Assembly (NCBI RefSeq): GCF_000729995.1
Contig: NZ_JNFG01000027.1
Coordinates: forward strand, 29,701 to 93,700
DNA from: Caballeronia sordidicola
Lineage (GTDB): Bacteria; Pseudomonadota; Gammaproteobacteria; Burkholderiales; Burkholderiaceae
Direction of reading: 5' to 3'
Length of the DNA: 64,000 nucleotides
The notes under the pieces are model-generated. The model saw nothing but the letters and a program-made list of their open reading frames with translations, made no database searches and was not told the DNA's origin. The stretch's first letter is position 1; each line of letters begins with the position of its first letter. Of the stretch, positions 16,201 through 25,192 are shown piece after piece. Both the position numbers and the translations under genes were made by a program.

Positions 16201-16633
16201 GGGCATTCGGCAACCTGCGTGTCAGGAAGTGCGTGTATGCCCCAGCAAGCCCAACGCTGCGCCGAGTTGGAGAGCGGCGCCGACACCTTGAAGCGCGCGC
16301 GACCAGTTCAGCATAGCTGGGCTTTGCGCGACCCCGCAGAGTATGGCGGGATCGAAAATATCGCCAGGCCAGCAAACAGAATTCGCCGGCGACCAAGTCG
16401 ATCAGCCAGCTAACCGGTCGGTAGCAGTATGCTGCGAAGCTGAGGACATACACGCTCACCACCCATTCGATATCGGAAAACGCCGCATGCATGTCCTGAG
16501 CGGTCGCCGGAAGCGACACAGCGACAATGTTTGCATCCAGCATGATCAAGAACGAAATGCCTGAGCAGCAAAGCAATGTACGTCTTAGAAGTCTTACCCG
16601 AGAACCACTAGAATCTCTACAGGCAGCCAACAA
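16201..16633 (-). pseudogene. DHA2-type MFS efflux transporter, 5' fragment with frameshifts
   Basis: From the ATG at 16633 the peptide includes GISFLIMLDANIVAVSLPA and FSDIEWVVSVYVLSFAA, the first two membrane segments of EmrB/QacA-like transporters. Downstream the match hops frames (for instance AMLNWSRALQGVGAALQLG-type text is recoverable only in another frame) and the gene ends at the IS3 fragment. Only about 140 of ~480 residues remain. Confidence 0.65.
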
Positions 16634-16979
16634 TCAATTTGATAGCGATGCCCCCCCTGGAGCGAAGCAAACCTCGTTGCGTCCTCTTCCGACCACAAAC
16701 AGTGGGACGACCGGAAGACTACAATTGTAGGCAGCATTTGTCGCAGTAAGTTTGCCTGACAAAACTACGGGTTTGAGCATGCTTTTGCGGTCTTGAACGG
16801 TCATCTTGCGCGTGCCGGTGCCTTGCTGAGGTGATTACGGAATTTGTATTCGGCGCGAACCGGGCCTTAGTTAGCGGACCATTTCGATCGTGGACTTGAT
16901 GAGCTATACTTAGCTGCTGCCGCCACGAATAGATTAAAATATTCTCTTCGATATTTAATTTTTATTAAAAAATAAAATT
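16634..16979. other. Intergenic region upstream of the HD-ATPase gene
   Basis: About 345 bp. It contains a perfect 12-bp palindrome CTACAATTGTAG at 16719-16730 and becomes very AT-rich over the last 60 bp before the ATG at 16980, suggesting the promoter. No clear Shine-Dalgarno sequence is visible before that ATG. Confidence 0.5.
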
Positions 16980-19900
16980 ATGGGACCAGAAATCCAATTA
17001 TCTAATGCTGAACATGGCGCCAAACGTGCCGAGCTGCTTCCAGCGTATCACGGATTGAATTTAGTGCATATTCGACGGCAAGTCGAGAAGTTGTTGAGCA
17101 TGATTGGGCGGGATGGCGTATTCGATCAATACACCAATCATGATATTTCGCATATTGATAAAATGCTAAATAGCCTCGACTGGATCATCCCTCAGTCATC
17201 GAAACCTGTGATGAGCGCGACTGATTGGCTCATGACGGTACTCGCCATTTATTTCCATGACTTGGGGATGCTTGTCACCTCTAGCGAATTTGACCAACGA
17301 GACAAAAGCGACTTTCCACGATATAAAGAAGAGGTCCTTTTTTCTGGGTCTAATGGCGTTGACTATCGAGACAAGGTTAATAAGCTTACCCCGGATCGAG
17401 CGGAACGCTTTTTGTATCAAGAATTTGTTCGAAACAAGCACGCTGAGCGAGTAAGGATGTGGATTGCAGGCGAAGAGTCTCAGTTTTTGGGTGTTACAAA
17501 CGCAGTCTTTGACGAAATTGATAAACTACTGACACCCCTTGGAAAACAATTTAGACGCGATCTTGGGCTTATTTGCGAAAGTCACCATTTGAATGACTTA
17601 AACGATCGAAAAAAATATAAATTAGTCGAACCTTACGGCGACAGCTCTGAAGAGACAGCAAATATTCAGTACTGTGCTGTTCTGCTTAGGACCGCTGATC
17701 TTCTTCATGTTACCTCAGATCGCACTCCTTCGATTACATTTAAAGTCATCAGTCCAAGCGATCCAATAAGCCAGGACGAATGGGCAAAACAGAGTGCTGT
17801 GAAGCGTGTTATAGCGAAGATGGGCGTGAATGAAGAGGGTAAGCCAGACGAGAAAGCGATTAAGGACACGATCGAAGTATATGCATATTTTACCAGTGAA
17901 GATGGTTTTTTCGGGCTGACAACTTATCTAGCTTATTGTTCGGAACAGCTAAAGCTCAGCCACCAATGGATTGCGAGCTCCAACAAAGACGAGCTATCCA
18001 AACACGAATTCCCTTGGCGCCGTATCGATGATAGCAACATCCAGACGGAAGGATTTATACGGGATACGTTTGAGTTCGCAATTGATCAGCCAAAGATCCT
18101 TGACTTGCTGACCGGGCATACGCTCTACAATGACACACGCGTAGTACTCCGCGAAGTCGTACAGAATGCTCTAGACGCCATTAGACTTCAGAATTATCCG
18201 GACTCATCGGCTGGCGTCGGGAAGGTCAACATTAAATGGAATTCCGTGGACAGGATGTTGTCTGTGACTGACAACGGTACAGGCATGACCCAGACGGTTA
18301 TTTCGGATTTTCTATTAAAGGTTGGTACTTCCAGATATCAGGATCCAGACTTCAAAAAACGCTATCCGGACTTCTCATCGATAAGCAGATTTGGAATTGG
18401 AGTTTTGTCTACGTTCATGATCGCGGACTCAGTGGAAATTTTCACCTGTCATCCGGATGATGTGCAAGCGCGCCAACTCACGCTCCGTTCCGTGCACGGA
18501 AAATATCTAATACGACTTTTGGACAAAAAGGACTCAAAGGTTGCGGAAATTTTCCCTCACGGAACGACGTTCTCGATGAAGCTCCGAAGGAGCGTTCGTA
18601 TGGATGATCCAGTCCAACTTGCAAGAATGTGGGTGGTGGTCCCCGGATGCGATGTAGATATTTCTATAGATGGAAAAGATCCTGTCAAAATTGGACATGT
18701 TTCACCTGCACCCGCAATTGTCGAATTTTTGGCCGAAACCGGTATTCGGTGCGAAAGCAGCGACATTGATGCGCCGCTTGACGATCCGAATAAGGCGGTT
18801 ACCCGTGTCGTTGAGCGGCGCTATGATGGTGTTTGCGTTGCATATGCAGTTTCTTGGAATCCACACTTCCGAGAATGGTCATTCATATCCGCAGATCGCG
18901 GACAACGCAATTCGTCCAATAATTTTCTACGGCTTGGCACATGTATTGAAGGAATCCGCGTTGAGTTTGAAACGCCCGGTTTCCTTACTCCCACAATAGT
19001 AGCACTAGCAAATGTAACAGGACCCAACTCGCCAAAAACAAACGTAGCACGTTCGGGCATCGAAGCAACTTTAGAACGCGACGAAATGCTCAAGAGAATT
19101 TACAAGATTTTTCGTGATCATGTTTCAAATGAGGTCAAGCTGCTTCGAAAAAGCCGTTCATATTCTTTAACAGGCGCTGCGGATGAGGCAAGGTTTCTCG
19201 CCGCACCTTTGCAACAAGCCCCAATAAGCAAAGCGTTGCTAGACGAAGCGCTCGAAAATCTAGATGTATTAGCCATCGAAAACGGCATTGAGCGGGCTTT
19301 GATCTCCTCCACTGTGCTAAACGAGAAAAAAGATTTCTGGACCTTGGAGTGTGCGCCACTTAGCCAGGCCGAAGCCCTAATCCGTCAAGCAAAAACGTCT
19401 GCTTCGTTACGGCAGCTAGTTGAGGCATTAGGCCTCAGCAACTTTCCACTACCTGATGGAGAGATCTTATGCGGCGTCCGCCACGGTTCGATTTTCGGTC
19501 AGTACGCGTTCAAAGGACGGGAGGTGGATAAAATTGTAATTGATCGGGATCATCGACGAATTGATTTGCGCTGGCGGCATACTGCAGCCAATCCAAATTG
19601 GATAGCATTTACCGGTAATCAGCCCGATTTTTTGCGGCACGTTTCTTTGGAACGAGATAATCGTGAAAGACACGAATTGCCGATTAACTCTGTGTTTGTA
19701 GGCTTACAACCGCTCGAAGCTGATGGTGACCTGGGGTCGGCGGTGAATACGGCGGACCACCTATATCTGATGTATGACTCGCCGGCGGCAATATTTTTGA
19801 CTCCAACACTGAAACGACTCGCCGCTGAGCCCGACGTGATCGCAAATCAGATTGCAGCAGCCTTTTATATATCCGTAGTACAAAAGTGTTTTCGTTATTC

Positions 19901-20084
19901 CGGAAAAGTTCCAGAGCCCGATCGCTTGGTGTTGAGACAAATCAACGTTTGGTCCAATATTGTCGGCCCGGAATTCCGGATGACCGCTGAATCTGAGTCC
20001 GAGTTTATTGACCTTGTCGGTGAAACTAAATGGGAGGCTTTTTCCCCTTCACTCTGGTCTCGACGAGAGTCACCGGAATTTTAA
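16980..20084 (+). CDS. HD-domain plus HSP90-like ATPase protein, putative defence/stress sensor
   Basis: A 1034-residue protein. The N-terminal ~250 residues form an HD-type metal-dependent domain: NHDISHID (53-60), FHDLGM with His93-Asp94, KHAERV (His154), ESHH (His202/203) and RTADLLHVTSDR with Asp240. Residues about 375-720 are a GHKL/HSP90-type ATPase: N-box REVVQNALDAI (Glu392, Asn396), G1 DNGTGM (431-436), G2 FGIGVLSTFMIAD (471-483). The C-terminal 300 residues match nothing I know. No transmitter or kinase motifs are seen, so it is not a histidine kinase; HtpG is closer but lacks HD. It is AT-richer than its surroundings, next to a dead integrase, and followed 28 bp later by a two-TM SLATT-like gene. 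A nucleotide- or chaperone-based infection sensor is inferred. Confidence 0.85.
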   Translation: MGPEIQLSNAEHGAKRAELLPAYHGLNLVHIRRQVEKLLSMIGRDGVFDQYTNHDISHIDKMLNSLDWIIPQSSKPVMSATDWLMTVLAIYFHDLGMLVTSSEFDQRDKSDFPRYKEEVLFSGSNGVDYRDKVNKLTPDRAERFLYQEFVRNKHAERVRMWIAGEESQFLGVTNAVFDEIDKLLTPLGKQFRRDLGLICESHHLNDLNDRKKYKLVEPYGDSSEETANIQYCAVLLRTADLLHVTSDRTPSITFKVISPSDPISQDEWAKQSAVKRVIAKMGVNEEGKPDEKAIKDTIEVYAYFTSEDGFFGLTTYLAYCSEQLKLSHQWIASSNKDELSKHEFPWRRIDDSNIQTEGFIRDTFEFAIDQPKILDLLTGHTLYNDTRVVLREVVQNALDAIRLQNYPDSSAGVGKVNIKWNSVDRMLSVTDNGTGMTQTVISDFLLKVGTSRYQDPDFKKRYPDFSSISRFGIGVLSTFMIADSVEIFTCHPDDVQARQLTLRSVHGKYLIRLLDKKDSKVAEIFPHGTTFSMKLRRSVRMDDPVQLARMWVVVPGCDVDISIDGKDPVKIGHVSPAPAIVEFLAETGIRCESSDIDAPLDDPNKAVTRVVERRYDGVCVAYAVSWNPHFREWSFISADRGQRNSSNNFLRLGTCIEGIRVEFETPGFLTPTIVALANVTGPNSPKTNVARSGIEATLERDEMLKRIYKIFRDHVSNEVKLLRKSRSYSLTGAADEARFLAAPLQQAPISKALLDEALENLDVLAIENGIERALISSTVLNEKKDFWTLECAPLSQAEALIRQAKTSASLRQLVEALGLSNFPLPDGEILCGVRHGSIFGQYAFKGREVDKIVIDRDHRRIDLRWRHTAANPNWIAFTGNQPDFLRHVSLERDNRERHELPINSVFVGLQPLEADGDLGSAVNTADHLYLMYDSPAAIFLTPTLKRLAAEPDVIANQIAAAFYISVVQKCFRYSGKVPEPDRLVLRQINVWSNIVGPEFRMTAESESEFIDLVGETKWEAFSPSLWSRRESPEF

Positions 20085-20112
20085 AAGTTATATTTAACTG
20101 GGTGATAGAACA

Positions 20113-20517
20113 GTGAATGAAATTAAAGATAACTTGAGGCTTGCAGTTGCAAAATATCGCAGGTTAGCGAAAGCCAATTATTATTGTGTTTTTACACTTT
20201 ATATTGTGGCGGTGCTTGCAAGTGTATCGTCGACGATGATGGCATTGAACTCGTTTGGCGCAGGCAAGGCTCTCGCGGCCGTCACAGCAATTCCCGGCTT
20301 GGTACTAATATTTACGACAACATTTCGATTTTCGGACAAAGCAAAATGGCATTACGACAAAAAAAATCAATTGCAGGCCCTTCTGAGATTAGCATCGATC
20401 GAGTCTAGTACGGCTTCTGCAAACATGATAGTCGAGCGTTGGAATAAAATCGACGCACAGATGGAGAAGTCTTGGCCAGGATTTGGTTCTATCTCGACCA
20501 AGTCGCACGGGCACTAA
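20113..20517 (+). CDS. SLATT-like two-transmembrane protein, putative membrane effector
   Basis: A 134-residue protein starting at GTG 20113. An amphipathic helix (MNEIKDNLRLAVAKYRRLAK) leads into two membrane segments at about 22-46 and 53-72, then the soluble helix FSDKAKWHYDKKNQLQALLR, whose WHY-DKKxxL pattern resembles SLATT-domain proteins, two-TM effectors associated with nucleotide-signal and NTPase defence systems. It is downstream of the HD-HSP90 gene with a 28-bp gap, so the two are likely one operon. Pore formation by the SLATT family is proposed in the literature; its role here is inferred. Confidence 0.65.
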   Translation: MNEIKDNLRLAVAKYRRLAKANYYCVFTLYIVAVLASVSSTMMALNSFGAGKALAAVTAIPGLVLIFTTTFRFSDKAKWHYDKKNQLQALLRLASIESSTASANMIVERWNKIDAQMEKSWPGFGSISTKSHGH

Positions 20518-21543
20518 ATCGTTCGTGCGCCGGTCGGTCGAGCTTGCCGCATCATCGCTAGATCACTAGCTGCAAAGCCGGCGGTCGGGCGAGGCGGCTT
20601 TAGCGCATAACTCCCGGCAGAATGCGCTGCTTCGCACAAGAGTTACGACGGCGACCGGCAAGCCCTGATCGTTGACTGGCGATAAGCCACTGAGATTGAA
20701 TGGGATGCCTTGCCGCCGTCCCCGATGTGTAGCAAAGCGGATCGTCTGCAACACGAGCCAGCCCTGAATTGGTGCCGGACCTTTGCCAACCACGAGTATT
20801 GTGTGAACCCAATGGACGCGTTGCGGCACCAAAGTTCTTCTGCGGTCGCAGAGCCACCAGGGCGACAGGCAGCCGATGTACGCCGATCGCTTGAGCCCGA
20901 TGGGTGTCTGGCGCGATCCGTCGCAGCCATGAACCGAAGAAAAGGGTGAGATCGGCTAATGCAATCGGTCAGTGGAATCGAAATCGGGCTGCTCAGGCAG
21001 TCGAGGATATTCGCTCACTTGACAGCGGGCTCGCTAATGGGCGTCGACGATTGCGGCGCCCGGATCGAACGTCTCGAACTGGCCATTCTGCGCCGGACGC
21101 GATCGGCTCTAAGCGACCCCCGTCTCGGCTATCCGATCCTACACCACTTCACCGGCAGCTGCTAAGGTACACCGATCGTTCGTGCAGTTGCGCCACCCCG
21201 GCGACGGCTCGGCTACGCCGGAAGTCTCGCGGCGATAGATTCGCCGGACCACGAAGCCTAGTTGTCCCGCCCTGTTCGATCAGCATTCCCTAAGTAGCGG
21301 TAACGCCACACACATTTGTGATCCATTGATTGCACAAAGCGCTTCGAAGCTCCCTTCGACTCGGAGTGCCCGCTGCTGCTCAACGCTGACACTGAACACG
21401 CAATCCAAACGGCGCATGACATGCCAAATTCGGTGCTGCCGCGGAACAGCACTCAGCTTTACTCGGATGTGTTGTTCTACGCTAATCTACTGCTGTTAAA
21501 CACTATTTAATTTCGCGAGATTTTGAGTAATTACGCTTATTTC
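20518..21543. other. About 1 kb gene-free, probably decayed island end
   Basis: Short frames exist on both strands but none has a domain, a good ribosome-binding site or a consistent codon pattern. The sequence looks like degraded coding DNA with many stops. I looked for a second copy of the tRNA 3' fragment and did not find one, so the right island boundary is not defined. Confidence 0.5.
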
Positions 21544-22725
21544 TCAATAACTTACCGCGTCACACGCCGAATTAGTATCGGCACGCATGCCGCGATACGC
21601 TGCCGGCCGCACCCCCGTCCACTTCCTGAATGCGCGATGAAATGCGCTGGGTTCTGCGAACCCGAGCGCATGCGCGATCTCCGCTATCGTCTGCGTCGTG
21701 TCGGCAAGCCGCGCGATGGCGAGATCGCGCCGCAGCGCATCGCGGATCGACTGATAAGTCGCGCCCTCTTGCTTCAAGCGCCGCCTTAGCGTGGCTTCGG
21801 CCATGTTCAACGCCGCGGCAATGTCTTCGCTATCCGGCCAGTCGACGGGCGGCGCCTGCCGCAACTTGCGGCGAATCCGCGCGGCGAGTGAATTGGGATT
21901 GCGATATTTCACGATGAAGTTGGCCGGCGCCTCGCGCAGGAAAACCTTCAGCGTGGCGGCTGTCTGAACGACCGGCAACGTGACACAGTCCGGCGCGAGA
22001 TCGACAGACGATGCGGGTTGATCGAAGCACATTGCGTCGCAGAACATCAGCCGGTATTCGTCGGTTGCCGTGGGTTCCGGACAGCGCAGATGCGCGGCCA
22101 GCACCGGGATCCGACGGCCGACCAGCCAGCAGAGCAAACCATAGATCATGATGAACGCGGTTGCGTAAGCGAACATCGGACGGGGTGAGCGGGTTTCAGC
22201 AGCGGTGTCGACGAGGCGAATTCTGACGCGTGTTGTGTCCGCATCGATTTCGCATCGCAGATCGTCCAGCACGAGCCGCAGGAAGCCCGCAATGCGGGTC
22301 AGCGCCTGGCCACCGTCGCGTGAACCCAACGCCGCATGACACAGCAGCGCGAAGCTGCCACGGCGCATTGGATGGCTGTCCTGGCCGAAGAATTCATCGT
22401 CGAGCGCGTCTGCGATGGCGCTCCATAAGCGGCCGTATTGCGCAGCCGATACACGGGCGAGCGGCGCCGCGAGCGTGGCGGGGTTGATGCCGGCTCGATC
22501 CAGTAACGCGATGCGTGCCACGCCGCGACGCTCGGCGCACCGCAACGCTTCTTCGACGAAATCCACCGCTATGGTCCCGCGTTCTTGGCCTTGGCCGCGT
22601 GGTGTCCTGAGGGCGGGCGGAGCCACGGTCACAGCCGGCCGGGGCCGTTGATCATGCGGGCTTTGGGGCGTTGGGGTAGTCACTAGGTGGCGCATTCGCT
22701 CAGGAAGCTTGATCGTTTCAGGCAT
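21544..22725 (-). CDS. AraC-family transcriptional regulator
   Basis: A 393-residue regulator of the OruR/ArgR-like branch. The N-terminal half (about 45-235) is the arabinose-binding-like domain PF12625 (RGVARIALLDRAGINPATL; FALLCHAALGSRDGGQAL). The C-terminal ~95 residues hold two AraC helix-turn-helix motifs (MAEATLRRRLKQEGATYQSIRD and IAEIAHALGFAEPSAFHRAFRKWTGVRPAAYR). The start is ambiguous: ATG 22725 is used, ATG 22695 is also possible; the frame stays open to 23058, overlapping the divergent acyl-CoA dehydrogenase. That gene is its likely target. Confidence 0.9.
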   Translation of the reverse strand: MPETIKLPERMRHLVTTPTPQSPHDQRPRPAVTVAPPALRTPRGQGQERGTIAVDFVEEALRCAERRGVARIALLDRAGINPATLAAPLARVSAAQYGRLWSAIADALDDEFFGQDSHPMRRGSFALLCHAALGSRDGGQALTRIAGFLRLVLDDLRCEIDADTTRVRIRLVDTAAETRSPRPMFAYATAFIMIYGLLCWLVGRRIPVLAAHLRCPEPTATDEYRLMFCDAMCFDQPASSVDLAPDCVTLPVVQTAATLKVFLREAPANFIVKYRNPNSLAARIRRKLRQAPPVDWPDSEDIAAALNMAEATLRRRLKQEGATYQSIRDALRRDLAIARLADTTQTIAEIAHALGFAEPSAFHRAFRKWTGVRPAAYRGMRADTNSACDAVSY

Positions 22726-22870
22726 CGGCAGACGGGATGTGTCGCGCCTAGAATCTGGCGTGAGGCTATTTTTGCCATTTCTATTTGCCATCCGCTTCAC
22801 CGTTCCACCGCTTAAGCGCAGCAGTGTAAGCCCAGACCGTTTCCCCGTATTCCACACGAGCCAGACCATC

Positions 22871-24007
22871 ATGATCGACAGCTTCCTGACCGACGACCAA
22901 CGCATGATCCGTGACGCCGCGCGCGATTTCGCCACCGAAGTGCTCGCGCCACACGCGGGCCAATGGGACCGCGATGCCGCCTTGCCGGACGAAGTCGTGC
23001 GGCAACTCGGCGAGCTCGGCTTGCTTGGCATGATCGTGCCCGCGGAGTGGGGCGGCACATTCAGCGACTACGTGGCGTATGCGTTGGCTATCGAGGAAAT
23101 TGCGGCGGGGTGTGCCTCGTGTTCCACGCTGATGGCCGTGCACAATTCGGTGGGCTGCGGACCGATTCTCGCGTTCGGCACCGAAGCGCAAAAGGCGGAA
23201 TATCTGCCGAAACTGGCAACGGGCGAGATGATCGGTGCGTTCGCCCTGACCGAGCCGCAAGCCGGATCGGAGGCCAATAATCTGAAGACGCGCGCGATTG
23301 AACGCGACGGCCAGTGGGTGCTTTCCGGCGCAAAGCAGTTCACCACGAACGGCGCGCGCGCGGGCATGGCGATCGTGTTCGCCGTGACCGATCCGGAGCT
23401 TGGGAAGAAGGGCTTGTCGGCGTTCATCGTACCGACGAATACACCGGGCTTCAACGTCGGGCGGCCCGAGCACAAGATGGGCATTCGTGCCTCCGATACC
23501 TGCCCGATTTCACTCGAGGACTGTGCAATTCCTGCGGCCAACTTGCTGGGCGCGCGCGGCGAAGGCTTGAAGATCGCGTTGGCTAACCTGGAGGGCGGGC
23601 GAATTGGTATCGCGGCGCAGGCGGTGGGCATTGCGCGCGCGGCATTCGACGCGGCACGTGCTTATTCCCATGAGCGCGTGCAGTTCGGCAAGCCGATCAA
23701 GGAGCATCAGTCGGTAGCCAACCTTCTCGCCGATATGCAGACCAGCCTGAACGCCGCGCGTCTGCTTGTGTTGCACGCTGCGCGCATGCGCACAGAAGGC
23801 CTGCCGTGCCTGAGCGAGGCGTCGCAGGCGAAGCTGTTTGCGTCGGAGATGGCGGAAAGGGTTTGCTCGCAGGCCATCCAGATTCACGGCGGTTATGGGT
23901 ATCTGGAAGACTATCCGGTCGAGCGTCATTATCGCGACGCTCGCATCACGCAGATCTACGAAGGCACGAGTGAAGTGCAGCGCATGGTGATCGCGCGGCA
24001 GCTTTAG
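22871..24007 (+). CDS. Acyl-CoA dehydrogenase
   Basis: A 378-residue flavoprotein of the short/medium-chain acyl-CoA dehydrogenase family, which introduces the alpha-beta double bond into acyl-CoA. The FAD/substrate region AFALTEPQAGSEAN and the FAD-binding segment QIHGGYGYLEDYPVERHYRDARI are typical. IYEGTSEVQRMVIAR near the end carries the catalytic base Glu364 at the short-chain position. The ATG at 22871 is chosen because the protein then begins FLTDDQRMIRDAARDF like the family. It is divergent from an AraC regulator and closed by a strong terminator, so it is a single-gene unit. Chain or branched-acid specificity cannot be told. Confidence 0.93.
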   Translation: MIDSFLTDDQRMIRDAARDFATEVLAPHAGQWDRDAALPDEVVRQLGELGLLGMIVPAEWGGTFSDYVAYALAIEEIAAGCASCSTLMAVHNSVGCGPILAFGTEAQKAEYLPKLATGEMIGAFALTEPQAGSEANNLKTRAIERDGQWVLSGAKQFTTNGARAGMAIVFAVTDPELGKKGLSAFIVPTNTPGFNVGRPEHKMGIRASDTCPISLEDCAIPAANLLGARGEGLKIALANLEGGRIGIAAQAVGIARAAFDAARAYSHERVQFGKPIKEHQSVANLLADMQTSLNAARLLVLHAARMRTEGLPCLSEASQAKLFASEMAERVCSQAIQIHGGYGYLEDYPVERHYRDARITQIYEGTSEVQRMVIARQL

Positions 24008-24066
24008 GGCGCACGAGGTTCCGGATGATGTAACGCTGACTGACACCTTCGGTTCAAGCGGTTTAG

Positions 24067-24105
24067 AAGCGGCGAGGCCTTGTATAGAGGCTCGCCGCTT
24101 TTTTT
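24067..24105 (+). terminator. Intrinsic terminator after the acyl-CoA dehydrogenase gene
   Basis: AAGCGGCGAG (24067-24076) pairs perfectly with CTCGCCGCTT (24091-24100), with inner GCCT/AGG pairing, followed by a run of T to 24105. Confidence 0.9.
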
Positions 24106-24114
24106 ATGGCCCCC

Positions 24115-24215
24115 GGATATGCTCACTTAGAGCTCCCGCAAAGACTCACCGTGATCGCAGGTCGCACTCCCGGATAGACTCACCGCTCGCATCCCGCAGG
24201 TTCTCACCGGTCGTC
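24115..24215. repeat. Cluster of CTCACC-type short repeats
   Basis: CTCAC(C/T) occurs four times at 24122, 24145, 24179 and 24203, interleaved with CCCGCA or CGCAGG blocks. Regularly spaced sub-terminal repeats of this kind are seen at ends of some insertion sequences (for example IS21-like elements). No transposase is nearby, so this could be a solo end left after deletion. The rest of 24106-24366 has no gene. Confidence 0.35.
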
Positions 24216-24366
24216 GTGTTTCGATCTCGGACGAAGATATTTATAAGGATAGCTATCTATTTAAGCGGATTTTTCCAAGCCGGCTACGTCCGGACGTTGA
24301 TTCGGACCTGAAATCGGTGAGCGAAGCCCATTCCTAGGTGTATACCCCAGAGCTCTTGCGTTCAAG

Positions 24367-24384
24367 TTATCGATATACCGATAA
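24367..24384. promoter_or_regulatory. Palindrome TTATCG-N6-CGATAA before the IclR gene
   Basis: TTATCG (24367-24372) and CGATAA (24379-24384) are perfect inverted arms, ending seven bases before the chosen ATG of the IclR-family gene. The position suits autoregulation by the dimeric regulator. Binding is inferred. Confidence 0.45.
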
Positions 24385-24391
24385 TGTTGTC

Positions 24392-25135
24392 ATGGATGTG
24401 AAAACTGCAGTGCGCGTCTTTGACGTGATCAACCTGTTCGCCGAAGTCCGGCAACCGATGATCTACAGCGAGATTGCGCGTCGAACCGAAATCCCTTTGT
24501 CGAGTTGTCATGCGCTCTTGCAGACGATGGTGGCGAAGGGCTATCTCTACGCGCCGGGCGTAAAAGCAGGTTATTACCCGACGCAGCGCTTGTTGCATGT
24601 CGCACGCGACATTTGCAGCGAGGACCCGCTGACGCTGCTATTCCAGCCGTTGCTGACAGCGCTGCGTGACGCGACCGGAGAAACGGCCGGGCTTGCGACG
24701 CTCGCAGGCAATCGGGTCGTCTATCTGGACGTCATGGAATCGCGCCAGAAGATTCGCTACAGCGACGAACCCGGCGGTTTCATGTACGTCCACGCCAGCG
24801 CGGCGGGCAAGGCGCTGCTGGGGGCATTGCCGGTGGATGCGCGCAGGCGCCTGCTCGACAGTTGCGAGCCGTTGAGCGCATCGATTGATGGTTCGGTGAT
24901 CGATCGCGCGACGCTCGAGGTGGAAGTGGAGCAGGGCGTGACGCTTGGCTGGCATCGTTCGACCGGAGAGAACGTCGAGGATGTCGCGGGCCTGGCGAAG
25001 GGATTCTCGATCCACGGTGAAGCGTTCGCGCTTGTTATCGGCGGGCCGAAGGCGCGCCTGCTGAAGAACCAGGAGCACGCGGTCGCGGCGCTCCTCGATA
25101 TTTTCGACCGGATACCGCAGACCTTGATTGGCTAG
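24392..25135 (+). CDS. IclR-family transcriptional regulator
   Basis: A 247-residue IclR regulator. Residues 1-65 form the winged HTH (AVRVFDVINLFAEVRQPMIYSEIARRTEIPLSSCHALLQTMVAKGYL) and about 80-245 the effector domain (GNRVVYLDVMESRQKIRYSDEPGG, HASAAGKALLGALP, GWHRSTGENVEDVAGLAKG). The start at 24392 removes 18 residues that are unlike the family and overlap a palindrome. It is 57 bp upstream of the cyclase-SDR-HAD-AtoE-CatC-YciI run in the same direction and is the probable regulator of that catabolic operon. Confidence 0.93.
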   Translation: MDVKTAVRVFDVINLFAEVRQPMIYSEIARRTEIPLSSCHALLQTMVAKGYLYAPGVKAGYYPTQRLLHVARDICSEDPLTLLFQPLLTALRDATGETAGLATLAGNRVVYLDVMESRQKIRYSDEPGGFMYVHASAAGKALLGALPVDARRRLLDSCEPLSASIDGSVIDRATLEVEVEQGVTLGWHRSTGENVEDVAGLAKGFSIHGEAFALVIGGPKARLLKNQEHAVAALLDIFDRIPQTLIG

Positions 25136-25192
25136 CGGCTGAGGAAACCATGGTCGGGCCGACGGCTCAAGACGTCGTGCAAGGAGAGGAAC

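Noticed and set aside
20643..21293. Several open frames in the gene-free island end
   Set aside because: Frames overlap each other on both strands, lack start signals and domains; treated as decayed DNA.
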